DNA from: an uncultured Erythrobacter sp.
Lineage (GTDB): Bacteria; Pseudomonadota; Alphaproteobacteria; Sphingomonadales; Sphingomonadaceae
Assembly (NCBI GenBank): GCA_947499095.1
Contig: CANMMR010000001.1
Span: 543,587 to 607,586, forward strand
Direction: 5' to 3'
Length of the DNA: 64,000 nucleotides
Shown: piece by piece, positions 51,094-61,322 of the stretch
Position numbering within the stretch: the first letter of the stretch is position 1
How the letters are laid out: every line of letters starts with the position of its first letter
The notes under the pieces: generated by a model
Databases searched by the model: none
What the model was told of the DNA's origin: nothing
The model's input: only the letters and a program-made list of their open reading frames with translations
Translations under genes and position numbers: made by a program

Positions 51094-51501
51094 TTAAGCG
51101 TCGGCGATGGCCTTTTCGATACGGTCGACAGGCTCCCCCGTCATCGTCTTGTCGATCTCGCCGACCAGCTTTTTCTCGAGCTCGCCGTGATAGTGGCGCC
51201 GCATTTCGCCCAAGGTCTTCGGGTCCGCAATTACGAGCACATCGCTGATCTCGCCGGAGATGGCCTTGGCGTTCAGCCATTCGGCGGCAGCCGCGCCGTG
51301 GGCGAGTTCTTCCAAATCTGTCCGGCCATGCTCCTGACCGATATCGTCCTGGTGCTTGACACCGGCGCTGTAGTTGGTCGCGGTAAGATCGGGTTTCTGG
51401 GCGTCCTCCAGCTTCGGTTCGAACATCTGCCCCGAATTGCGCATCACCGTGAAGTTCTCGCCGTCCACGATTGCGACATGCGCCTTGTTGGGAAGCTTCA
51501 T
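51094..51501 (-). CDS. Host-attachment family protein
   Basis: A 135-residue cytoplasmic protein of the 'protein required for attachment to host cells' family: it begins with HVAIVDGENFTVMRNSG and has AAAAEWLNAKAISGEISDVLVIADPKTLGEMRRHYHGELEKKLVGEIDKTMTGEPVDRIEKAIADA, in which the PRxLGxxR-type segment and C-terminal acidic helix are typical. The name comes from a plant-associated bacterium; the fold is related to translation release-factor eRF1 domains (baeRF). The start is ATG at 51501 with CAGGAGA upstream. No host role can be claimed. Confidence 0.8.
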   Translation of the reverse strand: MKLPNKAHVAIVDGENFTVMRNSGQMFEPKLEDAQKPDLTATNYSAGVKHQDDIGQEHGRTDLEELAHGAAAAEWLNAKAISGEISDVLVIADPKTLGEMRRHYHGELEKKLVGEIDKTMTGEPVDRIEKAIADA

Positions 51502-51603
51502 CGAATTTTCTCCTGCTGTTTCTAGTTCTGCACCACCAACGAGCGAGGCCGGGGAGGGGTCCGGGCTTGAGCGGCGAAGCGTTTGCCTGCAAGCATGGGC
51601 GGC

Positions 51604-52953
51604 ATGGGAACGGATGAGAGCCGAAGCGCGATCGAACGCGGCTTGAACGCGGCGCTCGCGCGGGCGGGCATGGGGGAGGCCAGCGGGCTCGCGCGCCTGA
51701 CGGGCGGGGCAACGATGGAAAGCTGGCGTTTTGCTTGCGACCGGGAAGACTACGTCCTGCGCCGCGCGCCGAGCCTCGAATTCATGGAAGGCCGGCCCTA
51801 TGGTCACGACAGCGAAGCGGCGATCATCGCTGCGGCGTTCGAAGCCGGGGTGACGGCGCCCGAAGTCGTCCTGGTGCTCGAGCCGGATGACGGGATCGGC
51901 AGCGGCTTCGTGATGCGGGCTCTCCCCGGTACGCCCGACCCGCGCGCCATCCTGGCGATGGACGATCCTGCGCAATTGCTGCGCGAGGTGGCCCGGGACC
52001 TCGCCCGCATTCACGCGCTCGATCCGGCGAAGCTCCCCGGCGACGTGCCCGAGATGGACTATGCCGAGGCTGTCGACGGGCTGGCAGAACAGTTCGAGGA
52101 GGCGGGCGGCGATCGGCCGATCATCGCGCTGGGCCTCAAATGGTTGCGCGACAATCTGCCCGATCGGGTCGGGCCCGTCCTCAATCATGGCGATTACAGG
52201 CTCGGAAATTTGCTGGCCGAGGATTCGCACCTCACCGGAGTGCTCGACTGGGAGCTCGCGCATTTCGGCGACCGGCACGAGGATCTCGCATTCGGCTGCA
52301 TGGCCGTCTGGCGCTTCGCCCGCGTCGACCGCCCGGCGCTGGGTCTCGGCTCGCTCGAAGACTATGTCGAAGCCTATGAGGCGGAAAGCGGCGTGTCGCT
52401 GGACGCCGGCCGGTTCCGTTTCTGGCTGATCTACCGCACCGTCTGGTGGGCGCTCGGCTGCATCAGCATGGCCGGTTTCTGGCGTAGCGGCGAAGACCGG
52501 ATGCTGGAGCGCGTCGTAATCTCGCGCCGGACGAGCGAGCAGGAGCTCGATCTGCTGCTGCTGCTGGAAGACGATGCGCCCGAGGAAGAGCAGGCGCGAC
52601 CCCTGCCGCCAAGCGACGTGAAGCTCGAACCGCTCGGCGAGGCGAGCGTCGGCGAGATTGCCGAGGCAGTTTCCGAATGGCTCGCCACGATCAAGGACCG
52701 CATGGAGGGGCACGACCGCTTCCAGCTGGCGGTCGCCCGCAACGCGCTGGGCATGCTTTCGCGCGGCGACCGGGTCGATGTCGAATTCGCCGACGATCTG
52801 CTGGCGCAGGAGCTTTTGGACGGGGAACGCTCGCTGGCGACCCCCGGCCTGCTCGCGCTGCTGCGCCGCTCCGCGCTGGACAAGCTGGCAGCCGACGTGC
52901 CCAAATACCCGATGCTCGCGCTGGCCCGCGCCAAATGGACTGGAGAGGACTGA
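51604..52953 (+). CDS. 4-hydroxyacyl-CoA kinase-like protein (APH fold fused to DUF6285; LvaA-LvaB type)
   Basis: A 449-residue fusion. Residues 1-330 are an APH-type small-molecule kinase: nucleotide-binding GGATMESWRFACDREDYVLRR, the catalytic loop HGDYRLGN (His195-Asn202) and metal site LDWELAHFGD. Residues 345-449 match the DUF6285 family (AVSEWLATIKDRMEGHDRFQLAVARNAL...LRRSALDKLAADVPKYP). In the levulinate pathway LvaA (kinase) and LvaB (DUF6285) are separate and phosphorylate 4-hydroxyacyl-CoA. Its stop overlaps the acyl-CoA dehydrogenase start (TGATG). The start might also be ATG at 51595. Confidence 0.85.
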   Translation: MGTDESRSAIERGLNAALARAGMGEASGLARLTGGATMESWRFACDREDYVLRRAPSLEFMEGRPYGHDSEAAIIAAAFEAGVTAPEVVLVLEPDDGIGSGFVMRALPGTPDPRAILAMDDPAQLLREVARDLARIHALDPAKLPGDVPEMDYAEAVDGLAEQFEEAGGDRPIIALGLKWLRDNLPDRVGPVLNHGDYRLGNLLAEDSHLTGVLDWELAHFGDRHEDLAFGCMAVWRFARVDRPALGLGSLEDYVEAYEAESGVSLDAGRFRFWLIYRTVWWALGCISMAGFWRSGEDRMLERVVISRRTSEQELDLLLLLEDDAPEEEQARPLPPSDVKLEPLGEASVGEIAEAVSEWLATIKDRMEGHDRFQLAVARNALGMLSRGDRVDVEFADDLLAQELLDGERSLATPGLLALLRRSALDKLAADVPKYPMLALARAKWTGED

Positions 52954-54245
52954 TGGACTTCACGATCCCCGAGGATCTCGAAAAGTATTACGAGGAACTG
53001 GTCGGCTTCATCGAGACAGAGATCATCCCGCTCGAACAACAGGACGACAACATCCGCTTCTTCGACCACCGCCGCGAATATGCGCGCACCGATTTCGAGA
53101 AGGGCGGCCTGCCGCGCGAGGATTGGGAAGAACTGCTCCGCGAAGCCCGCAAGCGTGCCGATGCCGTCGGCCACTGGCGCTTCAGCGCGCCGAAGAAATA
53201 CGGCGGCAAGGATGGCTCCAACCTCTGGATGGCAGTGATCCGCGATCGCTTCGCCCAGCGTGGGCTGGGCCTGCACAATGATCTGCAGAACGAGCACAGC
53301 ATCGTCGGCAACTTCCCCTTCGTCGAAATGTTCGAACAATGGGGCACGGAGGAACAGAAGCAGGAATTCATCCTCGGCGGGTTCGAAGGCAAGCGCCGGG
53401 TCGCTTTCGGCCTCACCGAACCGCATCACGGTTCCGACGCCACGCATATGGAGACCAAGGCGGTGCGCGAGACGCGCGACGGGGGCGACGGCTGGCGGAT
53501 CGACGGGGAGAAGATGTGGATCACGGGCATGCACGTCGCCACCCATTGCGCGATGTTCGCCCGCACCTCCGGCGAGGATGGCGATGCCAGCGGGATCACT
53601 TGCTTCCTCGTCCCCAACCCGACCGAGGGGCTGGAGATCGAGGAGTGGCTGTGGACCTTCAACATGCCCACCGACCACCCGCGCCTCAGCGTCAACAACG
53701 TCTGGGTGCCAGACAGCGCCATTCTCGGCGTCGAGGGCAGGGGCCTTTCGCTGGCACAGAGCTTCGTTCACCAGAACCGCATCCGCCAGGCCGCGAGCAG
53801 CTGCGGCGCGGCGCAATATTGTGTCGAGGAAAGCGTGAAATACGCGCGGGAGCGCAAGCCGTTCGGGCAGGAGCTGGCGCGCAACCAGGGTATCCAGTTC
53901 CCGCTGGTCGAGCTGGCGACCCAATGCGAGATGCTGCGCCTGCTGATCTACAAGACGGCCTGGGAAATGGACAACATGCCCCATGAGGAGATCGAGAAAA
54001 CGATCTCCGACAAGGTCAGCATGTGCAATTACTGGGCGAACCGGCTGGTGTGCGAGGCGGCGGATCGCGCGATGCAGGTGCATGGCGGGATCGGCTATTC
54101 GCGGCACAAGCCGTTCGAGCATATCTACCGCCACCACCGCCGCTATCGCATCACCGAAGGAGCGGAAGAAATCCAGATGCGCAAGGTGGGCGCGTACCTG
54201 TTCGGCTATTTCGGCCCGCGGCGCGGCAAATTCGCATCCGGTTGA
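52953..54245 (+). CDS. Acyl-CoA dehydrogenase
   Basis: A 430-residue FAD enzyme. It has GLTEPHHGSDATHMETKAV, the conserved flavin segment WRIDGEKMWITGMHVATHCAMFARTSG, KPFGQELARNQGIQFPLVEL and the C-terminal QVHGGIGYSRHKPFEHIYRHHRRYRITEGAEEIQ. The N-terminus is closest to the ACAD10/11 class. Paired and overlapping with the kinase gene, it probably dephosphorylates or isomerises 4-phosphoacyl-CoA to a 2-enoyl-CoA, as in ACAD10/11 and LvaC, so hydroxy fatty acids can enter beta-oxidation. The start is fixed by GGAGAGG. Confidence 0.93.
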   Translation: MDFTIPEDLEKYYEELVGFIETEIIPLEQQDDNIRFFDHRREYARTDFEKGGLPREDWEELLREARKRADAVGHWRFSAPKKYGGKDGSNLWMAVIRDRFAQRGLGLHNDLQNEHSIVGNFPFVEMFEQWGTEEQKQEFILGGFEGKRRVAFGLTEPHHGSDATHMETKAVRETRDGGDGWRIDGEKMWITGMHVATHCAMFARTSGEDGDASGITCFLVPNPTEGLEIEEWLWTFNMPTDHPRLSVNNVWVPDSAILGVEGRGLSLAQSFVHQNRIRQAASSCGAAQYCVEESVKYARERKPFGQELARNQGIQFPLVELATQCEMLRLLIYKTAWEMDNMPHEEIEKTISDKVSMCNYWANRLVCEAADRAMQVHGGIGYSRHKPFEHIYRHHRRYRITEGAEEIQMRKVGAYLFGYFGPRRGKFASG

Positions 54246-54351
54246 TCCCAGACGGTTAATCAGGGCAAGAACGCCGTTCGCAGAACAATCGCTTGACCTT
54301 GCGCGCGCGCGAGGGGCTTATCCCACCTTCATACTTCGGGGACTGCACATC

Positions 54352-56586
54352 ATGACACATTCGCTCCGCGCGCTTGCCGCCGGCCTGCTGCTTACGACCT
54401 CTACCGCCGCACTGGCCCAGGAGGTGCCGATCGTGCTGCCCGGCGCGCCGGGCGAGGCACCACGCGTCATCGGCGAGGACGAGGCAATCGCCTTGTCGAA
54501 CACCGCCTATTCCCCGGCCGACGTCGCCTTCATGCAGGGCATGATCGTCCATCACCGGCAGGCCGTGGCCATGGCCGACCTCGTCGAAGGGCGCACGAAC
54601 AATGACGCCATCGTCAAGATCGCCGAGCGGATCGATGCGAGCCAGAAGGACGAAATCGGGTTCATGACGACCTGGCTGGAAGAGCGCGGAGAGAAGCTCG
54701 AAGGTCCGCATTCAATGCACATGGGGCATGGCGCGCACAGCCTGATGAAGGGCATGGCGACGCCCAGCCAGATGCAGGCGCTCGCCGCGGCCAACGGCAC
54801 CGAATTCGACCGCATGTTCCTCAAGCTGATGACGGCCCACCACCTCGGCGCGATCGATATGGTCGACGAACTACACAAGGCGCCTGGCAGCGCCTACGAG
54901 CCGGTGATGTTCGAGTTCACCAACGAGGTGGTGACCGACCAGCAGGTGGAGGTCGACCGGATGAACGCGGTCGCGGCGAACCTTTCGACCGATCCGCGCG
55001 CGACGCTCGCGGCCGGTTTCCGCGATGCCGAAGAGGCGATCCTGAACCTGCGGCTCGTCGCCGCGCAGCCCAAGCCTGCCGGTTTTTTCGATCCTGCCAA
55101 CCCCGCCCAGCTCCAGCCGCTGATCGAGGATGACGAGGAGGAGGACGCTGCCGATACCAAGGTCGAGGAACCGACCGACAGTGCAGATGCCGACGCAGAG
55201 GAAGAAGAACCCCGCTTCGGCGAGCGCGGCTCGCTGCTGAGCTTCGCCAATACCGACATCGCCTTCTCCGGCGACATCATGGTCGCGGGCAATTACCACG
55301 GCTTCAACGCCTATCGCCTTGGCGCGGACGGCGTCCCGACTCTGGTCAGCTCGACCGTCTGCCCCGGCGGGCAAGGCGACGTCTCGATCGCGGGCGATAT
55401 CCTCGTGATGAGCGTTCAGGACAGCCGCGCGCGGATCGACTGCGGCTTGCAGGGGGTCACCGGCAACGTCAGCGAAGAGCGCTTCCGCGGCATCCGCATC
55501 TTCGACATTTCCGACATCACCCGCCCGCGCCAGATCGGCCAGGTGCAGACCTGCCGCGGCAGCCACACCCACTCCATCGTCAGCGCCGACGACACGCGCC
55601 TGATCGTCTATAACTCGGGCACCAGCTATGTCCGCGATGCCGAGGAACTGCCCGGCTGTTTCGACACGGCCGGCGACGAGACCGCGCTGTTCAGCATCGA
55701 CGTGATCGAAATCCCGCTGGCCGATCCCTCCAAGGCGCGCATCGTCGACAGTCCGCGCGTCTTCGCCAAGGACGGGCAGATCGCCGGCCTGTGGCGCGGC
55801 GGCGATCACGGCCTGAATCCCGACGGCAGCCGAACGCAGGAAACCAATGACACCAACCAGTGCCACGATATCACGGTGTTCCCGGCCAAGAGCCTCGCCG
55901 CCGGTGCGTGTTCGGGCAACGGCATCATCATGGACATCTCCGATCCGCTCAACCCGAAGCGGATCGACGACGTGACCGACAAGGGCTTTGCCTACTGGCA
56001 CTCGGCCACGTTCAACAATGACGGCACCAAGGTGCTGTTCACCGACGAATGGGGCGGCGGGGGGCGGCCGCGCTGCCAGGCGGGCGACCCGATGAACTGG
56101 GGTGCCGACGCCTTCTATGCGATCGAGAACGGCAAGCTTGAGTATCGCGGCATGTACAAGCTGCCCGCGCCGCAGGGCGACAAGGAGAACTGCGTCGCGC
56201 ACAACGGCTCGATCATCCCGGTCCCGGGCCGCGATATCTTCGTGCAGGCCTGGTATCAGGGCGGGTTGTCGATCATCGATTTCACCGATGCCACCAATCC
56301 CTTCGAGATCGCCTATTTCGACCGCGGTCCGGTGGACGAAGACCAGCTGGTCACCGGCGGCTACTGGTCGGCCTATTGGTACAAGGGCCGCATCTACGCG
56401 ACCGAGATCAGTCGCGGGCTCGATGTCTTCGCGCTCGAGCCGAGCGAATTCCTGACCGCAGAGGAAATCGCCGCAGCAGAGGCAGCCGTCTATGAAGGCG
56501 ACGTCTTCAACCCGCAGACGCAGACGCAGGTGACCTGGCCGGACGAAGTGGTCGCCGCTGCTGCAGCGAGCCGGATGGGCGGTTGA
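54352..56586 (+). CDS. Secreted DUF305 and LVIVD-repeat protein
   Basis: A 744-residue protein: signal peptide (MTHSLRALAAGLLLTTSTAALAQ), two DUF305 halves with HH motifs (MIVHHRQAVAMADL near residue 65 and TAHHLGAIDMVDEL near 165), an acidic linker (EDDEEEDAADTK, residues 258-286), then a beta-propeller-like LVIVD domain from about residue 300 (VAGNYHGFNAYRL, FDISDITRPRQIGQV, MDISDPLNPKRIDDV, IIDFTDATNPFEIAYF). DUF305 proteins are predicted ferritin-like metal binders. A fusion of both is uncommon to me. Function unknown; periplasmic or extracellular. Confidence 0.85.
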   Translation: MTHSLRALAAGLLLTTSTAALAQEVPIVLPGAPGEAPRVIGEDEAIALSNTAYSPADVAFMQGMIVHHRQAVAMADLVEGRTNNDAIVKIAERIDASQKDEIGFMTTWLEERGEKLEGPHSMHMGHGAHSLMKGMATPSQMQALAAANGTEFDRMFLKLMTAHHLGAIDMVDELHKAPGSAYEPVMFEFTNEVVTDQQVEVDRMNAVAANLSTDPRATLAAGFRDAEEAILNLRLVAAQPKPAGFFDPANPAQLQPLIEDDEEEDAADTKVEEPTDSADADAEEEEPRFGERGSLLSFANTDIAFSGDIMVAGNYHGFNAYRLGADGVPTLVSSTVCPGGQGDVSIAGDILVMSVQDSRARIDCGLQGVTGNVSEERFRGIRIFDISDITRPRQIGQVQTCRGSHTHSIVSADDTRLIVYNSGTSYVRDAEELPGCFDTAGDETALFSIDVIEIPLADPSKARIVDSPRVFAKDGQIAGLWRGGDHGLNPDGSRTQETNDTNQCHDITVFPAKSLAAGACSGNGIIMDISDPLNPKRIDDVTDKGFAYWHSATFNNDGTKVLFTDEWGGGGRPRCQAGDPMNWGADAFYAIENGKLEYRGMYKLPAPQGDKENCVAHNGSIIPVPGRDIFVQAWYQGGLSIIDFTDATNPFEIAYFDRGPVDEDQLVTGGYWSAYWYKGRIYATEISRGLDVFALEPSEFLTAEEIAAAEAAVYEGDVFNPQTQTQVTWPDEVVAAAAASRMGG

Positions 56587-56623
56587 CCCGCGTCCTGTAA
56601 TGTCCTTGACGGAACGTGCAGGG

Positions 56624-56648
56624 GCCGCAACGGTATGACTGTTGCGGC
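56624..56648 (+). other. Hairpin between DUF305 gene and EEP gene
   Basis: GCCGCAAC (56624-56631) pairs perfectly with GTTGCGGC (56641-56648), 9-base loop. No T-run follows, so it is not a clear terminator. It lies 39 bases before the next ATG and may be an mRNA-processing structure. Confidence 0.4.
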
Positions 56649-56687
56649 TCTCATGCATGGGGCCGGGGGCAAAACAGGACCAAATCG

Positions 56688-57704
56688 ATGGAAACGCGAT
56701 CTATCGCGGGTAAGGCCGTTATCGGCCTCCTCGCTTTGCTGGCAGTCGCCGCAATCATTTCCTTATGGGGCACCAATCGCGGGGCCGTGCGCCTGCTGGA
56801 CACGTTGCGCGAACCGTCGATCTATCTCGCGGCCATTCTGGTCGTGACTGGAGTTTTTCTCGCTCGCTCGAGAGCGGTCTGGGTCCTGGCCCTTGGAGCA
56901 CTTGTGATCGGCATCAATCTGTGGCGCATTTGGCCTTACACCTTCCTCGCTCCCGCGCAGGTTCCGCTGCCCGAAGACGTCGATGGCATGAGCTGCGCCA
57001 GCGTGCTGTCGTTCAACGTGCTCCAGACCAATGATCGCTACGATGCGACGGCGCGGTTGATCGAGGCGGAACGACCCGACATCCTGCTGCTGATGGAGAC
57101 GAACCAAGTGTGGCTCGATGCGCTGCAACCTCAGCTCGCACGCTATGGCTATACGCTGACCCGGCCGCTGGAGAACAAATACGGCATGGTCTTTGCAACC
57201 ACGTTGCAGGTCGATCGCGCCGAGATAGTGGCAAATACCAGTTCGAACACGCCGACGCTCTACGCTACGCTGCGGATGGGCGACGGCGCGCGGTTCGAGC
57301 TGATCGGCCTGCACCCGCGCCCGCCCCTGCCGGGAGAGAGCACCGCACAGCGCGATGCCAATATCGCCCGCGCCGGGTCGCGCACGCCGGACATGCTGTC
57401 CAACGTGCTGGCGATCGGCGATTTCAACGATGTGCCGTGGTCGAGCACGACGCAACAATTCGTCCACGACGGCGGTTTCAGCGACCCGCGCGCCGGGCGT
57501 GGAAGTTTCGCGACATTCCCGGCGGACTACGCCTTTGCCGGCTGGCCACTGGACCAGATTTTCGTGAAAGATGGCGTGAACGTCGAAACGCTCGAAATCG
57601 GAAGCGATGTGGGCTCGGACCACCTGCCGCTTCTGGCCCGGGTCTGCGTCGATCCCATGTCGAAGGATGCGGATGTCGGCAGCTTGCTTCCGAGCGACAG
57701 CTAA
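56688..57704 (+). CDS. Endonuclease/exonuclease/phosphatase family membrane protein
   Basis: A 338-residue protein with three transmembrane helices (about residues 8-26, 45-60 and 66-80) followed by an EEP domain in the periplasm. EEP motifs: VLSFNVLQTN (catalytic Asn), LLLMETNQVWLDAL (Glu metal ligand), IGLHPRPP, LAIGDFNDVPWS (Asp-Asn) and the final GSDHLPLLARV (His). The domain cleaves phosphodiester bonds in DNA, RNA or phospholipids; membrane-anchored members are widespread in sphingomonads. Substrate unknown. Confidence 0.9.
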   Translation: METRSIAGKAVIGLLALLAVAAIISLWGTNRGAVRLLDTLREPSIYLAAILVVTGVFLARSRAVWVLALGALVIGINLWRIWPYTFLAPAQVPLPEDVDGMSCASVLSFNVLQTNDRYDATARLIEAERPDILLLMETNQVWLDALQPQLARYGYTLTRPLENKYGMVFATTLQVDRAEIVANTSSNTPTLYATLRMGDGARFELIGLHPRPPLPGESTAQRDANIARAGSRTPDMLSNVLAIGDFNDVPWSSTTQQFVHDGGFSDPRAGRGSFATFPADYAFAGWPLDQIFVKDGVNVETLEIGSDVGSDHLPLLARVCVDPMSKDADVGSLLPSDS

Positions 57705-57734
57705 AGACCTATGCTGTCCTAGGAGACTTCAGGA

Positions 57735-58130
57735 TCAAGCAGCTTTTTCGCTCGCAACCGAGTGGTCGAGAAACTGTCTCACCAGCGCCTGCACAGGGGA
57801 AGAGACTGCCGAGAGGTCGGCTTCGGGAGCTCCCCCGTTCGCGATGCGCACGCGCTCCATCCGCCAACGCGGGAAGCTCCGCTCGGCGATGTCCTGGCGA
57901 TGCAGGACTTTGATCGAGTGGTGCCTCGGATCGGCCTGCAAGCGCGCCATTAGGCCGTCGATCGCAGCGGTTTCGCCTTCGATGATTTGGAAGAACCGGT
58001 CGTTCGCAAAGATCAACATTCCTGTCAGATCGTCGCGCAGGTTGTTGCTAGCGGAAGTCTCGATGATCTCGAAAACCTCGCCGGATGCGAGGTTGCCTTG
58101 TGCGGCGCTGCTATAAGCCAGTTGGATCAT
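57735..58130 (-). CDS. BLUF domain blue-light photoreceptor
   Basis: A 131-residue cytoplasmic flavin photoreceptor. The FAD-binding and signalling residues are at their canonical positions: Tyr6 (MIQLAYSS), Asn30 (SNNLRDDLTGMLIF), Gln48 (RFFQIIEG), and Trp89 and Met91 in RSFPRWRMERV. It is a short stand-alone BLUF with a C-terminal helix (PVQALVRQFLDH) that probably dimerises or contacts a partner. No effector domain (EAL, cyclase) is attached and no adjacent regulator is seen; the output partner is unknown. Confidence 0.94.
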   Translation of the reverse strand: MIQLAYSSAAQGNLASGEVFEIIETSASNNLRDDLTGMLIFANDRFFQIIEGETAAIDGLMARLQADPRHHSIKVLHRQDIAERSFPRWRMERVRIANGGAPEADLSAVSSPVQALVRQFLDHSVASEKAA

Positions 58131-58224
58131 CTGCGAACTTCCCCTTGTTTCATGGGTATATAGCCGTTCCGACTTACCGCCGGGTTAAGCATGGAAATCA
58201 TCGCAGCTCATCGCCGCAGGGACG

Positions 58225-58254
58225 AAAAAGGCCCGGCGGATCGCGCCGGGCCTT
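58225..58254 (-). terminator. Intrinsic terminator of groESL
   Basis: On the minus strand, an 11-bp stem (58244-58254 with 58228-58238, loop GATCG) is followed by TTTTTCG. It lies 33 bases after the groL stop. On the plus strand its A-run makes it a poor terminator. Confidence 0.85.
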
Positions 58255-58287
58255 CCTGTTTCGAGCCTGGAGGCTGGATGGCTGGTC

Positions 58288-59967
<1,680 letters not shown>

Positions 59968-59980
59968 TCAGGGTCGGCGA

Positions 59981-60268
59981 TCAGCCGATGATCCCCATGA
60001 TGTCGCTTTCCTTCATGATCAGCAGGTCTTCGCCATCGATCTTGACTTCGGTGCCCGACCATTTGCCGAACAGCACGCGGTCGCCTGCGCTGACGTCGAG
60101 CGGGGTGACCTTGCCGTCGTCAGCCTTGGCCCCGTTGCCGACGGCGACGATTTCGCCTTCGCTCGGCTTTTCCTGGGCGCTGTCGGGAATGATGATCCCG
60201 CCGGCGGTCTTCTGATCGGCTTCGATGCGACGGACCAGTACGCGGTCGTGAAGCGGACGAAATGCCAT
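59981..60268 (-). CDS. groS: Co-chaperonin GroES
   Basis: Heptameric lid of the GroEL chamber. The 95-residue protein has the typical start [35 protein letters not shown] (mobile loop at 17-32) and ends [14 protein letters not shown]. The ATG at 60268 is chosen; the frame is open 14 codons further but lacks homology and a ribosome site. First gene of the heat-shock operon. Confidence 0.97.
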   Translation of the reverse strand: MAFRPLHDRVLVRRIEADQKTAGGIIIPDSAQEKPSEGEIVAVGNGAKADDGKVTPLDVSAGDRVLFGKWSGTEVKIDGEDLLIMKESDIMGIIG

Positions 60269-60303
60269 GTGTGTGACCTCTTCTGTAGAGTTTGAAACAG
60301 GTG

Positions 60304-60330
60304 TTGGCACTCACTCGGCGAGAGTGCCAG
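60304..60330. promoter_or_regulatory. CIRCE operator (HrcA site)
   Basis: TTGGCACTC-N9-GAGTGCCAG, an inverted repeat of nine bases with a nine-base spacer, 36 bases before groES. The consensus is TTAGCACTC-N9-GAGTGCTAA; three positions in total differ, two of them paired. The HrcA repressor binds CIRCE when not heat shocked. It lies directly downstream of the predicted -10 box. Confidence 0.92.
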
Positions 60331-60337
60331 CGCGGCG

Positions 60338-60366
60338 CATTTGGGGTTGCGCCATCGGGGAGTCAA
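60338..60366 (-). promoter_or_regulatory. groES promoter
   Basis: On the minus strand, TTGACT (60366-60361), 17 bases, CAAATG (60343-60338). Transcription would begin near 60330, inside the CIRCE element, which is the normal geometry for HrcA repression. Predicted by eye. Confidence 0.55.
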
Positions 60367-60488
60367 CGGGGGTTCATGTAAAAATTTCCGCTCGCCCGGA
60401 CGAGCCGTGCCGGAGGGTGGCCAAACGGTCTCCGACTCCTTAATGGCCGCGCAAATCCGACGTTATTAGATGACGAGACCGACTTTCG

Positions 60489-61322
60489 ATGACGACCGAC
60501 CAGACCGTATCCGCCCTGACCGTACCCGAGCAGATCCTCTTGTGGCTGCGCCTCAACATGATGGACATCGCCGGGGCCTTCGCGGTTCTGGTCATCGGGC
60601 TGATGGTTGCCAAGCTGGTGTCGGGATGGGTCGAAAGGGCCCTGACGAAATCCCCGCGATTCGAACCCACGGTGGCGAACTTCCTCTCGAACCTCGTCAA
60701 ATATGCGCTCTGGGCGCTGGTCCTCATTACCGTACTCAGCCAGTTCGGTGTGGAGACCACCAGTATCCTCGCAGCGCTGGGCGGCATGGCGTTGGCCATC
60801 GGCCTCGCCCTGCAGGGTACGCTGAGCAATGTCGCATCGGGCGTGATGATCCTGGTGCAGAAACCGTTCAAGGTGGGCGAGGCGATCAATGCCGGATCGA
60901 TTACGGGAGTTGTCCAGCAGATCGGCCTGTTCACCACCGAACTCAAGCAGTTCGACGGCCTGTTCGTCATGGTGCCGAATTCGGAACTCTGGAACCAGGC
61001 TATCGTCAACTTCCACCGCCACCCGATCCGCCGGTTCGAGCTGGTGGTCGGCATCGGCTATGGCGACAGCATGGAGCAGGCGCGCGAGGAATTGCTCGCA
61101 CTGGCAGCGGCGGACGAGCGTGTGCTTGACGATCCCGAACCGCAGGCCTTCGTCAATTCGCTCGATGATAGCTCGGTCGGCATCGGCCTGCGCGTGTGGT
61201 GCAGCACGGCCGATTTCGTCGCCGTGGGCTGGGACCTGACCGCCGCCGCCAAGGCGCGCTTCGACGATGTCGGTATCTCGATCCCGTTCCCGCAGCGCGA
61301 GATCACGCAGCGGGCGGCATAG
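60489..61322 (+). CDS. Small-conductance mechanosensitive channel (MscS, short form)
   Basis: A 277-residue channel close to the E. coli MscS length. Three transmembrane helices, the pore helix GGMALAIGLALQGTLSNVASGVMILVQKPFKVGEAI, and the vestibule (VMVPNSELWNQAIVNFHRHPIRR) are all visible. ELVVGIGYGDSMEQAR is the start of the alpha/beta domain. It ends tail to tail with the MATE gene, overlapping by 20 bases. Confidence 0.95.
   Translation: MTTDQTVSALTVPEQILLWLRLNMMDIAGAFAVLVIGLMVAKLVSGWVERALTKSPRFEPTVANFLSNLVKYALWALVLITVLSQFGVETTSILAALGGMALAIGLALQGTLSNVASGVMILVQKPFKVGEAINAGSITGVVQQIGLFTTELKQFDGLFVMVPNSELWNQAIVNFHRHPIRRFELVVGIGYGDSMEQAREELLALAAADERVLDDPEPQAFVNSLDDSSVGIGLRVWCSTADFVAVGWDLTAAAKARFDDVGISIPFPQREITQRAA

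Noticed and set aside
58165..58200. EcfG-type promoter (GGAAC-N16/17-GTT) before the BLUF gene
   Set aside because: GGAAC is present on the minus strand, but the GTT element at the required distance is missing.
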